From assembly GCA_010672585.1 (NCBI GenBank), contig JAAHGF010000003.1, forward strand, positions 413,030 through 477,029: a DNA stretch of 64,000 nucleotides, read 5' to 3'. The notes beneath the pieces were generated by a model that saw only the letters and a list, made by a program, of their open reading frames with translations, did not search any database and was not told the DNA's origin. This document shows, one piece after another, positions 9,259 through 17,298 of this stretch (the first letter of the stretch is position 1; the number at the start of each line of letters is the position of its first letter). This DNA is from Okeania sp. SIO1I7 (GTDB taxonomy: Bacteria > Cyanobacteriota > Cyanobacteriia > Cyanobacteriales > Microcoleaceae). The position numbers and the translations under genes were made by a program.

Positions 9259-9470
9259 TTCAATTGCTCGGCCACCTCTGTTAATAGTTTAATAAGTTAA
9301 ACATCAATCTACTATATCATAGTAAATGTCTATTTATGTTGAACTTTGTCCAATTATTTTAATACTGTTGATAGCCCCTTTTCTCAAGGGAGGACTGGGG
9401 AGATCGAAACAGAATATTTTTATTATGACTAATAGACATATCCGATAATAAAAAATCAAATTAATTATTG
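9259..9470. other. Left flank of the TnpB element and spacer
   Basis: Bases 9259-9330 probably include the left end of the TnpB element, but no boundary can be fixed. Bases 9431-9470 (AGACATATCC followed by an A/T-rich stretch) resemble one end of the AGACATCTCC MITE family. No gene is seen. Confidence 0.35.
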
Positions 9471-9600
9471 TACTAGCTCGTCTAGCTTGAAAATGTGGGT
9501 AAATTTTAGAAAATATAGACCTCTCCCCCCTTTCCAAGGGGGGTTGGGGGGGATCGTAGCGTTGGGTTTTACTCACAATTTTAGTTTAGACGAGCTAGTA
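9471..9600. mobile_element. 130-bp element with imperfect 33-bp inverted ends
   Basis: The left end TACTAGCTCGTCTA (9471-9484) is inverted at 9587-9600, and the similarity continues imperfectly inward for about 33 bp on both sides. The interior carries the C-run/G-run palindrome also found around 7971. It looks like a MITE or a large imperfect hairpin. A minus-strand reading frame across it (9334-9576) is an accident of the repeats. Confidence 0.55.
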
Positions 9601-9741
9601 CTCTTATTCATTAATTCTTTCCGCCTATTTCCTACTCCCTCTTGAACTAGATATCTACCTTAACCAGATATCTACCTTGCTTTAACCCAAAGTATGTCAG
9701 AATAAAGATATTTTATCCAACCCTGACTATAATATGTCCTC

Positions 9742-10353
9742 ATGTCAAAGGTCTACAGCACTACCGAGCTAATAGATATCCTAGCTGAAGAGCGCCAAGC
9801 TTGTCTGCAAGGCCAGCGCCTGAATTTGGCAGCAACTCCCCGCACGGGAAACCCAGTAGTTGACCATTTTCTCAAACCAGAAGCTTTCCAAAAGTTTACT
9901 GCATATCAAGATTTTAAGGCTGCTGTTCATCGCTATCAAACAGAATATTTGGTCTCTGGTATTGTATGGCGACAGGTGACAGTTAATGATAAGATTATTA
10001 GTTTTCCCGTAGTGCATGAACAATTAATTGCTTTATTGAGCGATCTAGAAATTTTGCAGGCAGCAAAAGTTTCTGTATTAAATTTCTGGAGTCAGGTGAC
10101 AACGGGGATGGACTTATATTTAAGTGTGGGTAGTGGTCGAGACTTTCGCAAAATAGAAATACAAGAAGTAGAAGCGATCGCTCAACGTACAGAATGGGCA
10201 AATATGTTGAAGTGGGAAAAATCTAATTTTCTGGAAATGTTACTACAGTTAGGATGGGGAAAACCAGAGTTAGCAGCTTATCGTCGCGGCTGGCCTAATT
10301 CTGGAAGTGAGTATATTCATGCTGTGAAACCAGGAAAGCAACCTATTTGTTAA
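9742..10353 (+). CDS. Conserved-looking soluble protein of unknown function
   Basis: This 203-residue protein has no signal peptide or membrane segment. It is mainly helical with a mixed beta region in the middle (VSGIVWRQVTVNDKIISFPVV) and aromatic residues near the C-terminus (WANMLKWEK, RRGWPNSGSEYIHAV). I recognise no family motif. Codon use and a HIP1-like site inside the gene fit a resident chromosomal gene rather than recent transfer. It is followed after 55 bp by a small gene on the same strand, so the two may be co-transcribed. Confidence 0.7.
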   Translation: MSKVYSTTELIDILAEERQACLQGQRLNLAATPRTGNPVVDHFLKPEAFQKFTAYQDFKAAVHRYQTEYLVSGIVWRQVTVNDKIISFPVVHEQLIALLSDLEILQAAKVSVLNFWSQVTTGMDLYLSVGSGRDFRKIEIQEVEAIAQRTEWANMLKWEKSNFLEMLLQLGWGKPELAAYRRGWPNSGSEYIHAVKPGKQPIC

Positions 10354-10408
10354 AAAAGCGGTCAGCAATCAGCAGTCAGCTAGAGTTAAAACTTTTAACT
10401 GTAAGATT

Positions 10409-10675
10409 ATGGATTTATTTTCAATTGCTAAAATAGCAGCACCAATTGCAGGTTCTTTGGCAAATGTTGCTGTTAAAAAAAGATTTCAATTTATTAATAA
10501 AACAGACATACAGAAAGCAATTGAATCTGGAATAAAAGCTGTGGAAAAATTGCCTCTCCAACAGCGTTTATTTTATTCAGCTAGAAAAGATGGTTTGTCT
10601 GGAACCGATCGTTTTTTAAATCATTATTTTAGTAATTCTGGAGTTTTAAAGGAGATTTCAACCCCTCCTAAATAA
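10409..10675 (+). CDS. Small helical protein, possibly a fragment of a larger N-terminal domain
   Basis: This 88-residue product starts MDLFSIAKIAAPIAGSLA and is predicted helical throughout. The segment FLNHYFSNSGVLKEI near the end resembles the closing part of helical N-terminal domains seen before NACHT-type ATPases, after which the ATPase would normally follow. Here the frame stops and no ATPase is present downstream. It could therefore be a truncated relic or a genuine small protein. That resemblance is from memory and weak. Confidence 0.5.
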   Translation: MDLFSIAKIAAPIAGSLANVAVKKRFQFINKTDIQKAIESGIKAVEKLPLQQRLFYSARKDGLSGTDRFLNHYFSNSGVLKEISTPPK

Positions 10676-10732
10676 TCCTGCCCTTGGGTTTCCAGGGAAT
10701 TTTAACCAGAGCTGCTAAAAGCTGATAGCTAG

Positions 10733-11107
10733 TTAAGGTTCTACTACAACTATTGTACCAATCCTTACTTTTTCAAATAGAGCTTGTAGATCTTGGTCGA
10801 ACATTATAACACAACCATGAGAAATTGCTTGTCCTACAGTTTCTGCATTGGGAGTTCCATGAAAACCTATGTAATTTTTGCCATCTGTCCAAAAACCAAT
10901 CCATCTTTCTCCCAAGGGATTTTCTGGACCAGGAGGTATAATTTCTTCTGTAAAAGGATTTTCCCAAGAGGGATTTGGTATTTTTTGGATAACTTTATGG
11001 GTTCCTGTGGGAGTTTCCCATCCTTCTCTACCAATAGCTATTGGGTAGCTGGTTTTTAATTGGTCATCTTGGTAGAGATAGACACGGCGATCGCTTAACT
11101 TTATCAC
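10733..11107 (-). CDS. L,D-transpeptidase (YkuD) catalytic domain, 3' part of a frameshifted gene
   Basis: These 124 residues from a GTG form a YkuD fold: a strand-rich start (LSDRRVYLYQDDQLKTSYP), then TPTGTH, and the active site with His in FHGTPNAET and the nucleophilic Cys in ISHGCVIM. YkuD enzymes make 3-3 peptidoglycan crosslinks or attach proteins to the wall. The usual Arg two residues after the Cys (SHGCxR) is Ile here, which may weaken activity. The GTG is unlikely to be the true start: the same frame reads upstream through LNELYIKLNEKIHLVIKLSD, a typical YkuD beginning, back to an A9 run where it meets the exported N-terminal part at 11107..11340. Confidence 0.85.
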   Translation of the reverse strand: MIKLSDRRVYLYQDDQLKTSYPIAIGREGWETPTGTHKVIQKIPNPSWENPFTEEIIPPGPENPLGERWIGFWTDGKNYIGFHGTPNAETVGQAISHGCVIMFDQDLQALFEKVRIGTIVVVEP

Positions 11108-11340
11108 TAAATGAATTTTTTCATTGAGTTTAATATAAAGTTCATTGAGTTTTTTTTTGTGGCTATTGATTTGGGCTTTATTTGTGACTGGGGTTTGATT
11201 AAATCTGCCGCATTTGTCGAAGCTTCATGTTGATTTTTTATTGGAGTAGAGCCATAAACTTTTTGCTGTGTGTAATTAAGTAAAAGCACTATTCCTAAAC
11301 TAAAAAATATTAGTCTGTGTAAATTACTAAAGTTGATCAA
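11107..11340 (-). CDS. Exported N-terminal part of the split L,D-transpeptidase
   Basis: These 77 residues start MINFSNLHRLIFFSLGIVLLLNY, a signal peptide or membrane anchor, followed by a polar linker rich in Lys, Ser and Pro. The frame ends in a stop that overlaps the GTG of the catalytic part. An A9 run (minus strand; T9 at 11150-11158) lies in the linker; reading it as ten A's joins this segment in frame to the catalytic domain, giving an exported enzyme of about 202 residues. That is the expected layout of a cyanobacterial L,D-transpeptidase. A sequencing error, a real mutation or slippage could each explain the break. Confidence 0.7.
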   Translation of the reverse strand: MINFSNLHRLIFFSLGIVLLLNYTQQKVYGSTPIKNQHEASTNAADLIKPQSQIKPKSIATKKNSMNFILNSMKKFI

Positions 11341-11475
11341 ACTGATATTTTCACCTTTTAAATATTTTTTTTGACTAATTTGCTCATGGAATCAGTTAAT
11401 CCTTAACTACAAAAAAATCTGAAAAAAGGGATTGGCGGTTAGCATTCAGCAGTCAGCTAAAATGGTGCGTTAGGA

Positions 11476-11632
<157 letters not shown>

Positions 11633-11651
11633 TTCAGCCACCACCATTGTT

Positions 11652-12242
11652 TCAAGTTTTGGGCATGAATCGATGCACCCACATATTTTTGTGACTAGAG
11701 TCTAACTCCCCTCGGTTGTAAATATCTTGAGCATCTGCATAACTGCTGCCGGCAACACAAGCTGCATAGATACAATAGCTGGAATAATAGCCATCGTAGA
11801 AATTTACATTCGGATTGTCGTACGTCCATTTAGGTGCATCGAATTCGCTCCAGGGGTCTTTGACCTCAAACTTATAACCATTGTTTTTAGTATCGATTTC
11901 CAGACCTGAGAGGCAAATCACATGACCTGAAGAAGTGAACCAACCTTGGGTAATCAGAAAATCTCCCTGTTCCAGCCAGGTTTTTACATCATCAAGGCAA
12001 GCATTCAGATGCAATTCATAATTAACCGGAAATTGACGAATCACATCGGCCATTACCTGGGGATCGCCAGGACTGCCTATGGCTTCCAACCGCTGACGAA
12101 TATCTTCAATATTTGGGTCATCAACAGCCATAGCAATACAGGTACTCTGGCAAGAGTAGGCATTGGGTTGGCTGAGATTAAGAACTTTAAGTTTGGTATA
12201 GTAATCCTGAATAGCATTCAGGGTTTTAGGACTAGCTGGCAT
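11652..12242 (-). CDS. C39-like papain-fold cysteine peptidase
   Basis: This 196-residue protein has no signal peptide. A Gln-x5-Cys arrangement (SQPNAYSCQSTC, Cys31 as probable nucleophile), a His in SSGHVICLSGLE and an Asp in EVKDPWSEF give the C39-like catalytic layout, with GW at ITQGWF before the His. C39 relatives include the double-glycine leader peptidases of peptide-bacteriocin exporters, but this one is not fused to a transporter and stays in the cytoplasm unless exported otherwise. It lies about 4.6 kb from the precursor-peptide cluster on the same strand, so a role in peptide processing is possible but unproven. ATG start at 12242. Confidence 0.75.
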   Translation of the reverse strand: MPASPKTLNAIQDYYTKLKVLNLSQPNAYSCQSTCIAMAVDDPNIEDIRQRLEAIGSPGDPQVMADVIRQFPVNYELHLNACLDDVKTWLEQGDFLITQGWFTSSGHVICLSGLEIDTKNNGYKFEVKDPWSEFDAPKWTYDNPNVNFYDGYYSSYCIYAACVAGSSYADAQDIYNRGELDSSHKNMWVHRFMPKT

Positions 12243-12606
12243 AGTTTAATTTCCTCAGTTTAAATGTCAGTTCGATGAAAGCCCAAATCCTGATTTTTCT
12301 GTAACAAAACAGAAAATTGGGTTTTGATCAAACTGAGTTTGCAATTAAGACGATTTTTGCGCAACATTTCAAACAAACCCAGTTTCTAGGCTTTTTTATA
12401 CCTACACTACCGGATTTGATATTACGCTCAACAGGTGCAGTAAAATTCATAGGGTGTGTTTTGCCGGCGCACAACACGCGTTTCTGCTGTCACCAAGCGG
12501 AAAACGCACCCGACAAGATTGGCGATCGCTGTGTAACTGATAAGATAATAATGGTTGACAGTATAATCAGCCATTCACGACATTTTCCTGTCAATACTTT
12601 TTTTTT
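12243..12606. other. Spacer upstream of the C39-like peptidase gene
   Basis: Contains the TACCGGATTTGATATTAC motif at 12408-12425 and a GTGCGTT-type dispersed repeat around 12460-12510 with a HIP1 site near 12521. No gene is seen. Confidence 0.5.
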
Positions 12607-12710
12607 ACAGGACTTACGCAAATAAACCAGGTTTTTACGATAAACCGTTATTTTTAACAAGAAACATTCACGAAAAACCCGGTTTCTAGGTTTGCCTGCG
12701 TAAGTCCTGT
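12607..12710. mobile_element. 104-bp MITE with ACAGGACTTACGCA inverted ends
   Basis: ACAGGACTTACGCA (12607-12620) is perfectly inverted at 12697-12710. The interior carries an imperfect inverted pair (AAACCAGGTTTTT / AAAAACCCGGTTT). The element is non-coding. Partial ends resembling it (ACTTACGCA) occur near 1269 and 16247. Confidence 0.7.
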
Positions 12711-12754
12711 TGTTTCTGCTTATTGTTGCGTTTTTTTCTGGGCAAGTGAAGCAA

Positions 12755-13843
12755 CTATTGTAAAAAGTTGTTTTTAACCCATTCTATTTTCTTCTCCCAT
12801 TCCGGAGAGCTAACGTAACCATTTACTAGCTTTTGCATATTCCCAATGTTAGAACAACCATCAAGAGGAATATTTTCTGTAAGTTGAACATTTATTCTCT
12901 GATATTGTTGCTCTCCTAAAAGCATTTCTGCCTGAAAATCATCGATAATTGAGGAACCATCCATAAGGATTGAAAGTAATGGAATTCCAGGGGTATGACC
13001 TACAGCTTCTGGCCAAAGCCATGTTGTAGGACCATATCTGAGGGGGCCACGGGGTTGATAACTAGAAGGAAGATAGCTCTGAGCTATTCCTGTACCAATA
13101 GATAACATTCTAATGTTTTGGATCTTCCGTTCTCCAAGAATGCCGGAACCTAGAACCCTTGCTAAAGCTAATGTACTAGGGTTGTTAGCGAAGACACCAC
13201 CATCAATACAGAGTTTATAGCTTGGATGCTGATAGGGAGGGAAATAGGTTGGCGCAGCACTGGTACAAAGAGCCGCATCTAAGATTGATGTATCTTGGCT
13301 ATCAAATAGATTGTTTGGGAGATTATCAAGTGTAAGTGGTCTCCATGACTGGTTCTTTGGATCGGCAGTATTGTCTAGCTGAAATGTAGTCACTAAAACT
13401 TTACGGTCTAATTTGGCTAAGGATTTTGAAGGTGATGTTAGATTATTCTCCAAAACAGTTTTTAAGCCAGTGTTGTTATATTTGACATACAAAAGTTTCT
13501 CTATATTTCCTATAATCCCTGCAATTCCAGCAAATTCTTGACTTTTATCTAACTCTCTAATGAACTTTTCCAAGAAACTTAGAGCATTATTTGATGGAGG
13601 GTTATAGGGGTTAAATATCTGAGAACAATTACCAGAATCACCATATATATTAACCAGCTTTGATATGGGAACACCACTTGCTAATCCTAAAGCAATTATG
13701 CCACCTGTAGAAGTTCCTGAAAATAGATCTATCTTATCAAGAAAAGGTACTTTTTTATCCAGTTCTTGTAGAATCATGGCAGTGATTAAACCCCGAATAC
13801 CACCACCGTCACAAGTTAAAATTAAGAAGTTGGGATCGCTCAT
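12755..13843 (-). CDS. Patatin-like phospholipase
   Basis: The protein has about 362 residues. The oxyanion loop (DGGGIRG) follows the first strand, the nucleophile elbow is GTSTGG, and the catalytic Asp lies in DGGVFANNPS, so the Ser-Asp dyad is complete. Patatins are lipid acyl hydrolases; bacterial members range from membrane-lipid remodelling to effector roles in anti-phage systems, and nothing here decides between these. The ATG at 13843 (MSDPNFLILTCDGGG) is preferred because the fold begins directly after it; an in-frame ATG at 13906 would add 21 residues without family features. A 135-bp relic of this gene lies at 15636-15770, so the family was once duplicated here. Confidence 0.88.
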   Translation of the reverse strand: MSDPNFLILTCDGGGIRGLITAMILQELDKKVPFLDKIDLFSGTSTGGIIALGLASGVPISKLVNIYGDSGNCSQIFNPYNPPSNNALSFLEKFIRELDKSQEFAGIAGIIGNIEKLLYVKYNNTGLKTVLENNLTSPSKSLAKLDRKVLVTTFQLDNTADPKNQSWRPLTLDNLPNNLFDSQDTSILDAALCTSAAPTYFPPYQHPSYKLCIDGGVFANNPSTLALARVLGSGILGERKIQNIRMLSIGTGIAQSYLPSSYQPRGPLRYGPTTWLWPEAVGHTPGIPLLSILMDGSSIIDDFQAEMLLGEQQYQRINVQLTENIPLDGCSNIGNMQKLVNGYVSSPEWEKKIEWVKNNFLQ

Positions 13844-14008
13844 AATACTTTTACCTTTTTTAGCTCCAATAATACAATGTAGGTTTGGTTGAGGAAACCA
13901 ACCCAACCTATGATCAGGGCGAACGCGCCTTGAGAGGGCTAAATTTCACCGTGATCGTGACTGGACTGTTTTTCACCGATGCAATATGGGATTTCAATGC
14001 CGATCAGC

Positions 14009-14668
14009 TTAACAATCCATCACTAGGAGTAAGTCTTCCGTCGGTTTAAAGTTGAGCATACTATCAAGATCGGTAAACGCATCATTGATCAGAGCTTCGA
14101 TGGGTCTAGACAGAGTACGAGAATGAGACGACAAATCATTATGAACTGCCTCACTATCTAGGAGCTGAGATTTAACTTCAGCAAGTTGAGCAAGTAATTC
14201 ATAACGGCGCTCTGAACTCAGCCAACCTAATTGTGACGGTAATTCCCAACCTGTTACACTAGGGCTGTTAAAGCCAAATTTTGCAAACAGGCTCTCAGGC
14301 TTATCTCCATAGACGATGTTTTTTGCTAGTGTCTCTTGCCCTAAAGCTTTAAGACTACTTTCAACAACGTAGTATCCCGATGAAACCAAATGACTAAGAG
14401 AAGGAGCAGCCTGAATATAGTCAGCAAGAATCGCTAGTACCCAATATCGAGGCTCCAGGTGCAAGTCAAGGGCTTCTGGATCTGCTTCAAACCAGTCATT
14501 ATCAGCACGTAGAGCATTCAGGAATATAGAGCCTGTAGCAGTTGCTTTCCGAAAAATTTGTTGGGCTTTTTCGAGAAGGGCTTTGTTAGGCTCTGGTGTT
14601 CCCAATTCAATGAGTTGAGAAGCGACTGCAGCACTATTAATAGTAAATGCGTAATGAATAACTGTCAT
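14009..14668 (-). CDS. Soluble protein of unknown function
   Basis: This 219-residue protein starts MTVIHYAFTIN and is rich in amphipathic helices, with several Trp residues in the centre (DNDWFEADPEAL, EPRYWVLAIL) and a conserved-looking TGWELPSQLGWLS stretch. I see no signal peptide, membrane segment or catalytic motif. It is transcribed in the same direction as the patatin, C39-like peptidase and downstream secreted proteins. I do not recognise the family. Confidence 0.6.
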   Translation of the reverse strand: MTVIHYAFTINSAAVASQLIELGTPEPNKALLEKAQQIFRKATATGSIFLNALRADNDWFEADPEALDLHLEPRYWVLAILADYIQAAPSLSHLVSSGYYVVESSLKALGQETLAKNIVYGDKPESLFAKFGFNSPSVTGWELPSQLGWLSSERRYELLAQLAEVKSQLLDSEAVHNDLSSHSRTLSRPIEALINDAFTDLDSMLNFKPTEDLLLVMDC

Positions 14669-15039
14669 GGGTAGAATTTAGAAACTGTATTATCAGGGAG
14701 AGGGAAGAGAGTCATTTCAGTTATCAGTTATCAGTACCGAACACCAAAGCCGGAGGCTTGAAATACTGAACTGAAATTTTTTCATCCCCTTAAAAAAGGA
14801 GGCTTTGAACCTCATTTTTTGGTAAGTAGGTCATGCAATGAATAGGGTGTTATACCGCCCATTTAGATGATCGCGCTGAAAGTCTTGCACAGAATTGGTT
14901 TTACCCGATTTTAGAAGCTCTCGCATAACGCCCTTTTCTTCTGCCGACCTATATTATGTTCTGTGGACTTTTTAGTTGGATAGAGTTATCTCTATCCAAC
15001 AATTCTAACTAACAACTAGCAATCTAGCTATTGCTATTG
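14669..15039. other. Spacer with a CCCCTTAAAA-type element
   Basis: Contains an AGTTATC run (14714-14733) and a copy of the dispersed element CCCCTTAAAA...TTTTTTGGTAA (14786-14825). No gene is seen. Confidence 0.5.
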
Positions 15040-15585
15040 CTATTCGTTTTTCTTTTTCTCTTCCTCTTCCTTTTTCTCTTCCTGTTGCTGTTGCTGTTGC
15101 TGTTGCTGTTCCTCTAGCTGTTCCTTTAGCTGTTCCTTTGTCTGCACATTACCTGGATTCTTCTCTACATAGTTAACCACATATTCTGTTGCTTGAACGT
15201 CTGTTGCATGATTAGGGGCAACAATATTCCAATGCCCTTCTGGAATATTGTCAAAAGTAGCTTGATACCCATTTAATCCTTCTACATCCCCTTGATCTCC
15301 TTCTTGAGCAGGATTATTTACATTCAAAACTGTAAATTTATAATAGTAGGGCTTTGGAAACTGATCCAGGTGGGTACTGTCAAAAGTTGATAGCACTATT
15401 GGTGGCGTTGAATATCTAAACTTAAATTGCGATTCCTCAAGCTTTGCCTTTTGATCTTGACCTTTAACTTTTTTAGCGCCATCAACTCCACGGTAGATAT
15501 CTACTTGAGCTAAAGCCTGGGATGTGGGTATAAAAGGGAATGTCGTAATGACCAGTAGCAATACTAGTCCTATAACTCGTTTCAT
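15040..15585 (-). CDS. Exported protein with Gln/Glu/Lys-rich C-terminal tail
   Basis: The product has 181 residues from the ATG at 15585 (MKRVIGLVLLLVITTFPF), chosen because GAGGAC sits at the right distance upstream and the next residues form a signal peptide ending SQALA; an upstream in-frame ATG at 15618 would add 11 residues. The mature part starts QVDIYRGVDGAKK, has a beta-rich middle, and ends in a highly charged tail (LEEQ, a run of Gln, then Glu/Lys) that should be disordered or coiled coil. Function is unknown. It precedes nothing on its strand but follows the precursor-peptide cluster. Confidence 0.7.
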   Translation of the reverse strand: MKRVIGLVLLLVITTFPFIPTSQALAQVDIYRGVDGAKKVKGQDQKAKLEESQFKFRYSTPPIVLSTFDSTHLDQFPKPYYYKFTVLNVNNPAQEGDQGDVEGLNGYQATFDNIPEGHWNIVAPNHATDVQATEYVVNYVEKNPGNVQTKEQLKEQLEEQQQQQQQQQEEKKEEEEKKKNE

Positions 15586-15635
15586 GGGAATCTGTCCTCT
15601 CAATAATTTACTGAACATAACTTTCTCGTGTCATT

Positions 15636-15770
15636 TAGATAACGTTCTAATGTTTTGGATATTCTGTTTTCCAAGAATGCCTGAACCAAGAACCCTTGGT
15701 AAAGCTAATGTACTAGGATTGTTAGCGAAGACACCACCATCAATACAGAGTTTATAGCTTGGATGCTGAT
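15636..15770 (-). pseudogene. Patatin gene fragment
   Basis: These 135 bases align without gaps to 13099-13233 of the nearby patatin gene, including the segment coding the DGGVFANNPS catalytic-Asp motif. Neither flank continues the gene. It is a relic of a former second patatin copy or of a rearrangement that moved part of the gene. Confidence 0.85.
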
Positions 15771-16295
15771 GTTGCTCCAGTACATTTAGCGAATCCGGAT
15801 CGAATTCTTATTTAACGAATCCCACGCACTCAGCCAAACCTACACCTATTGCACCATTTGATATCAACAGTATAGTCGGGTGTATTAGGGTTTTTGCAGC
15901 ATTCCCAAGGAAAGAGTAACGCACCGAAAAATCTGGGATAGGCAGTGGTTCAAATTTCCATTTTCAAACAAATATCCATAAATAAGGTGCGTTACATTTT
16001 ATTTTCATGTCACGCAGTGTTTTCCTGACGGAATGCGAGCAAACATATCGGTTCTTAGCCGTTTCGCTGCGCGACATGAAAAGCGTTTGCTCGCATTGCC
16101 TTAGTAAAGCTTGGCGCCAGCAAAAACGTACCGTACCAGACTGGCGATCGCACTACAAGAGCGGCTGATTATCTGGACATGATATTACGCAACAATCTGT
16201 AGTGGCATCCTATTTTTTTCCTAAAAGCTAGCTAAATATGGATGCTTTGCGTAAGTCATAAGTAATAACTACAGTTTTCCGAACAAGGTTGTGCT
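15771..16295. other. Spacer with dispersed GC-rich palindromes
   Basis: Contains GTGCGTTACATTT, CGTTTCGCTGCGCGACATG (around 16060) and TGCGAGCAAAC/GTTTGCTCGCA repeat pieces that also occur elsewhere in the window, and a CTGGACATGATATTAC motif at 16173-16188. No gene is seen. Confidence 0.5.
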
Positions 16296-16742
16296 TCATT
16301 TAGATAAGTGAAAAGGAGCACCTTTCCAGTAAGCACTATTACACCAAGCGAGAACAATGTAATCATTGGAATGTTTATTAAGAAAATCATTCCATTCCTT
16401 AATATTATGATAGTTAACAACCTGAACATAGCTAGTATTGTTAACATGGAACAACTTATAGTCTTCTTTAAGAAAATCAATCTCAGCACAGCCAACAGAT
16501 TTATCAGGTGCTCCAGTAGCTGTTCCATGAGTACCAGACACAACAACAAGCTGCCGATCTTGACTTAGATCTAGATTTAAGCCAGAAATATAATCCTCGA
16601 CTTCTTGGGCATTAGTGGGTGCATTAAAACCATAAACAAGACCATTTGGACCGAGAGCAACACCTGCAGCAGAAGCTGGCTGAACACCAAAAGAAAACAC
16701 AACGATAGAGATAGTAAGGAACCAAGCAAGTATTTTGCGCAT
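16296..16742 (-). CDS. Exported protein of unknown function beside the precursor-peptide cluster
   Basis: This 148-residue protein has a signal peptide (MRKILAWFLTISIVVFSF, cleavage after PASA) and a mature part of about 120 residues. The centre has an unusual VVVSGTHGTATG motif followed by a single SVGCAEIDFL Cys, a VQVVNYHNI strand, and a C-terminal VLAWCNSAYW Cys; the two Cys could form a disulfide outside the cell. I do not recognise the family. It lies just downstream of the peptide genes on the same strand, so it could be a secreted accessory or immunity factor, which is only a guess from position. Confidence 0.7.
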   Translation of the reverse strand: MRKILAWFLTISIVVFSFGVQPASAAGVALGPNGLVYGFNAPTNAQEVEDYISGLNLDLSQDRQLVVVSGTHGTATGAPDKSVGCAEIDFLKEDYKLFHVNNTSYVQVVNYHNIKEWNDFLNKHSNDYIVLAWCNSAYWKGAPFHLSK

Positions 16743-16788
16743 AGAACATTAACTCCAATTATTACTAATTACAATGAGCAGTCGAGTC

Positions 16789-16812
16789 GGGGATTGACTT
16801 GAAGCAATCCCC
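16789..16812 (-). terminator. Hairpin downstream of the degenerate precursor gene
   Basis: GGGGATTG (16789-16796) pairs with CAATCCCC (16805-16812). It follows the stop of the minus-strand peptide gene by about 20 bases. A near-identical hairpin follows the paralogous gene at 17299-17322, showing that gene and hairpin were duplicated as a unit. No clear U-run follows, so it may act as an RNA-processing or attenuation structure rather than a strict terminator. Confidence 0.5.
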
Positions 16813-16832
16813 TTTCAAATAGAACAACTATC

Positions 16833-16993
16833 TTAGCCAATCAGACTACCGAGAGCTTTAACAGCTACTGGAATAAGTGTAGAGGCAAACGTTCTCCAAA
16901 AAGAAGGTTCAACACTTTGTCACTAGACATGGATGCTCCAGTCACAGTCCGCTCAACGGGAGCAGCTTGGATAGGTAGTTGAGATGATCGCAC
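16833..16993 (-). pseudogene. Degenerate cyanobactin-like precursor gene
   Basis: The region aligns with the precursor gene at 17343..17582. From a GTG at 16993 one frame reads SSQLPIQAAPVERTVTG, the same leader as its neighbour; a second frame then reads VEPSFWRTFASTLIPVAV and further to a stop at 16833. Relative to the intact paralogue one base is missing right after the ATG and one before the Val; restoring them yields a continuous peptide with GVEPS before the core. GVEPS is exactly a cleavage site found in the patellamide precursor PatE. The predicted core is a hydrophobic, amphipathic helix of about 22 residues. Two frame breaks make it a pseudogene unless they are sequencing errors. 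Confidence 0.65.
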
Positions 16994-17029
16994 ATTTTTG
17001 CTCCTGAATTTGGCGATCTTGCACTACAT

Positions 17030-17240
17030 AGGGCTTGCTGAAGAAATTTAAAAGTCTTTACAGATAAAAGTTTTAGGCTTTTGAAGTCGTCCAAAGTACC
17101 TGGTTGTCAGCTCTGAATGCTCATGCATGTTACCATTTTTGGCACATCATTGAGCAAAAAAAAATTACTTTCCTGATCCCCCTATTCCCCTACTCCTCCG
17201 CTTCCCTACTCCTTAAAAAAAGACTTTTTCAGCAAACCCT
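17030..17240. mobile_element. 211-bp MITE, copy A, with ACAT target duplication
   Basis: The ends are AGGGCTTGCTGAA and TTTTTCAGCAAACCCT, inverted with one or two mismatches, and the element is flanked by ACAT on both sides (17026-17029, 17241-17244). Related elements lie at 56075-56299 and 56458-56703. It separates the degenerate precursor gene from the intact one. Confidence 0.75.
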
Positions 17241-17298
17241 ACATAATGGTGTGGTTTTTGACAGGGATTAGATGCTTTGTTCTAAAGCTGTCTAGAGC

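Noticed and set aside
9334..9576. 80-codon minus-strand reading frame
   Set aside because: It is made of the C-run/G-run palindrome and MITE ends; the DPPQPPLERGE translation is typical of that repeat and not of a protein.
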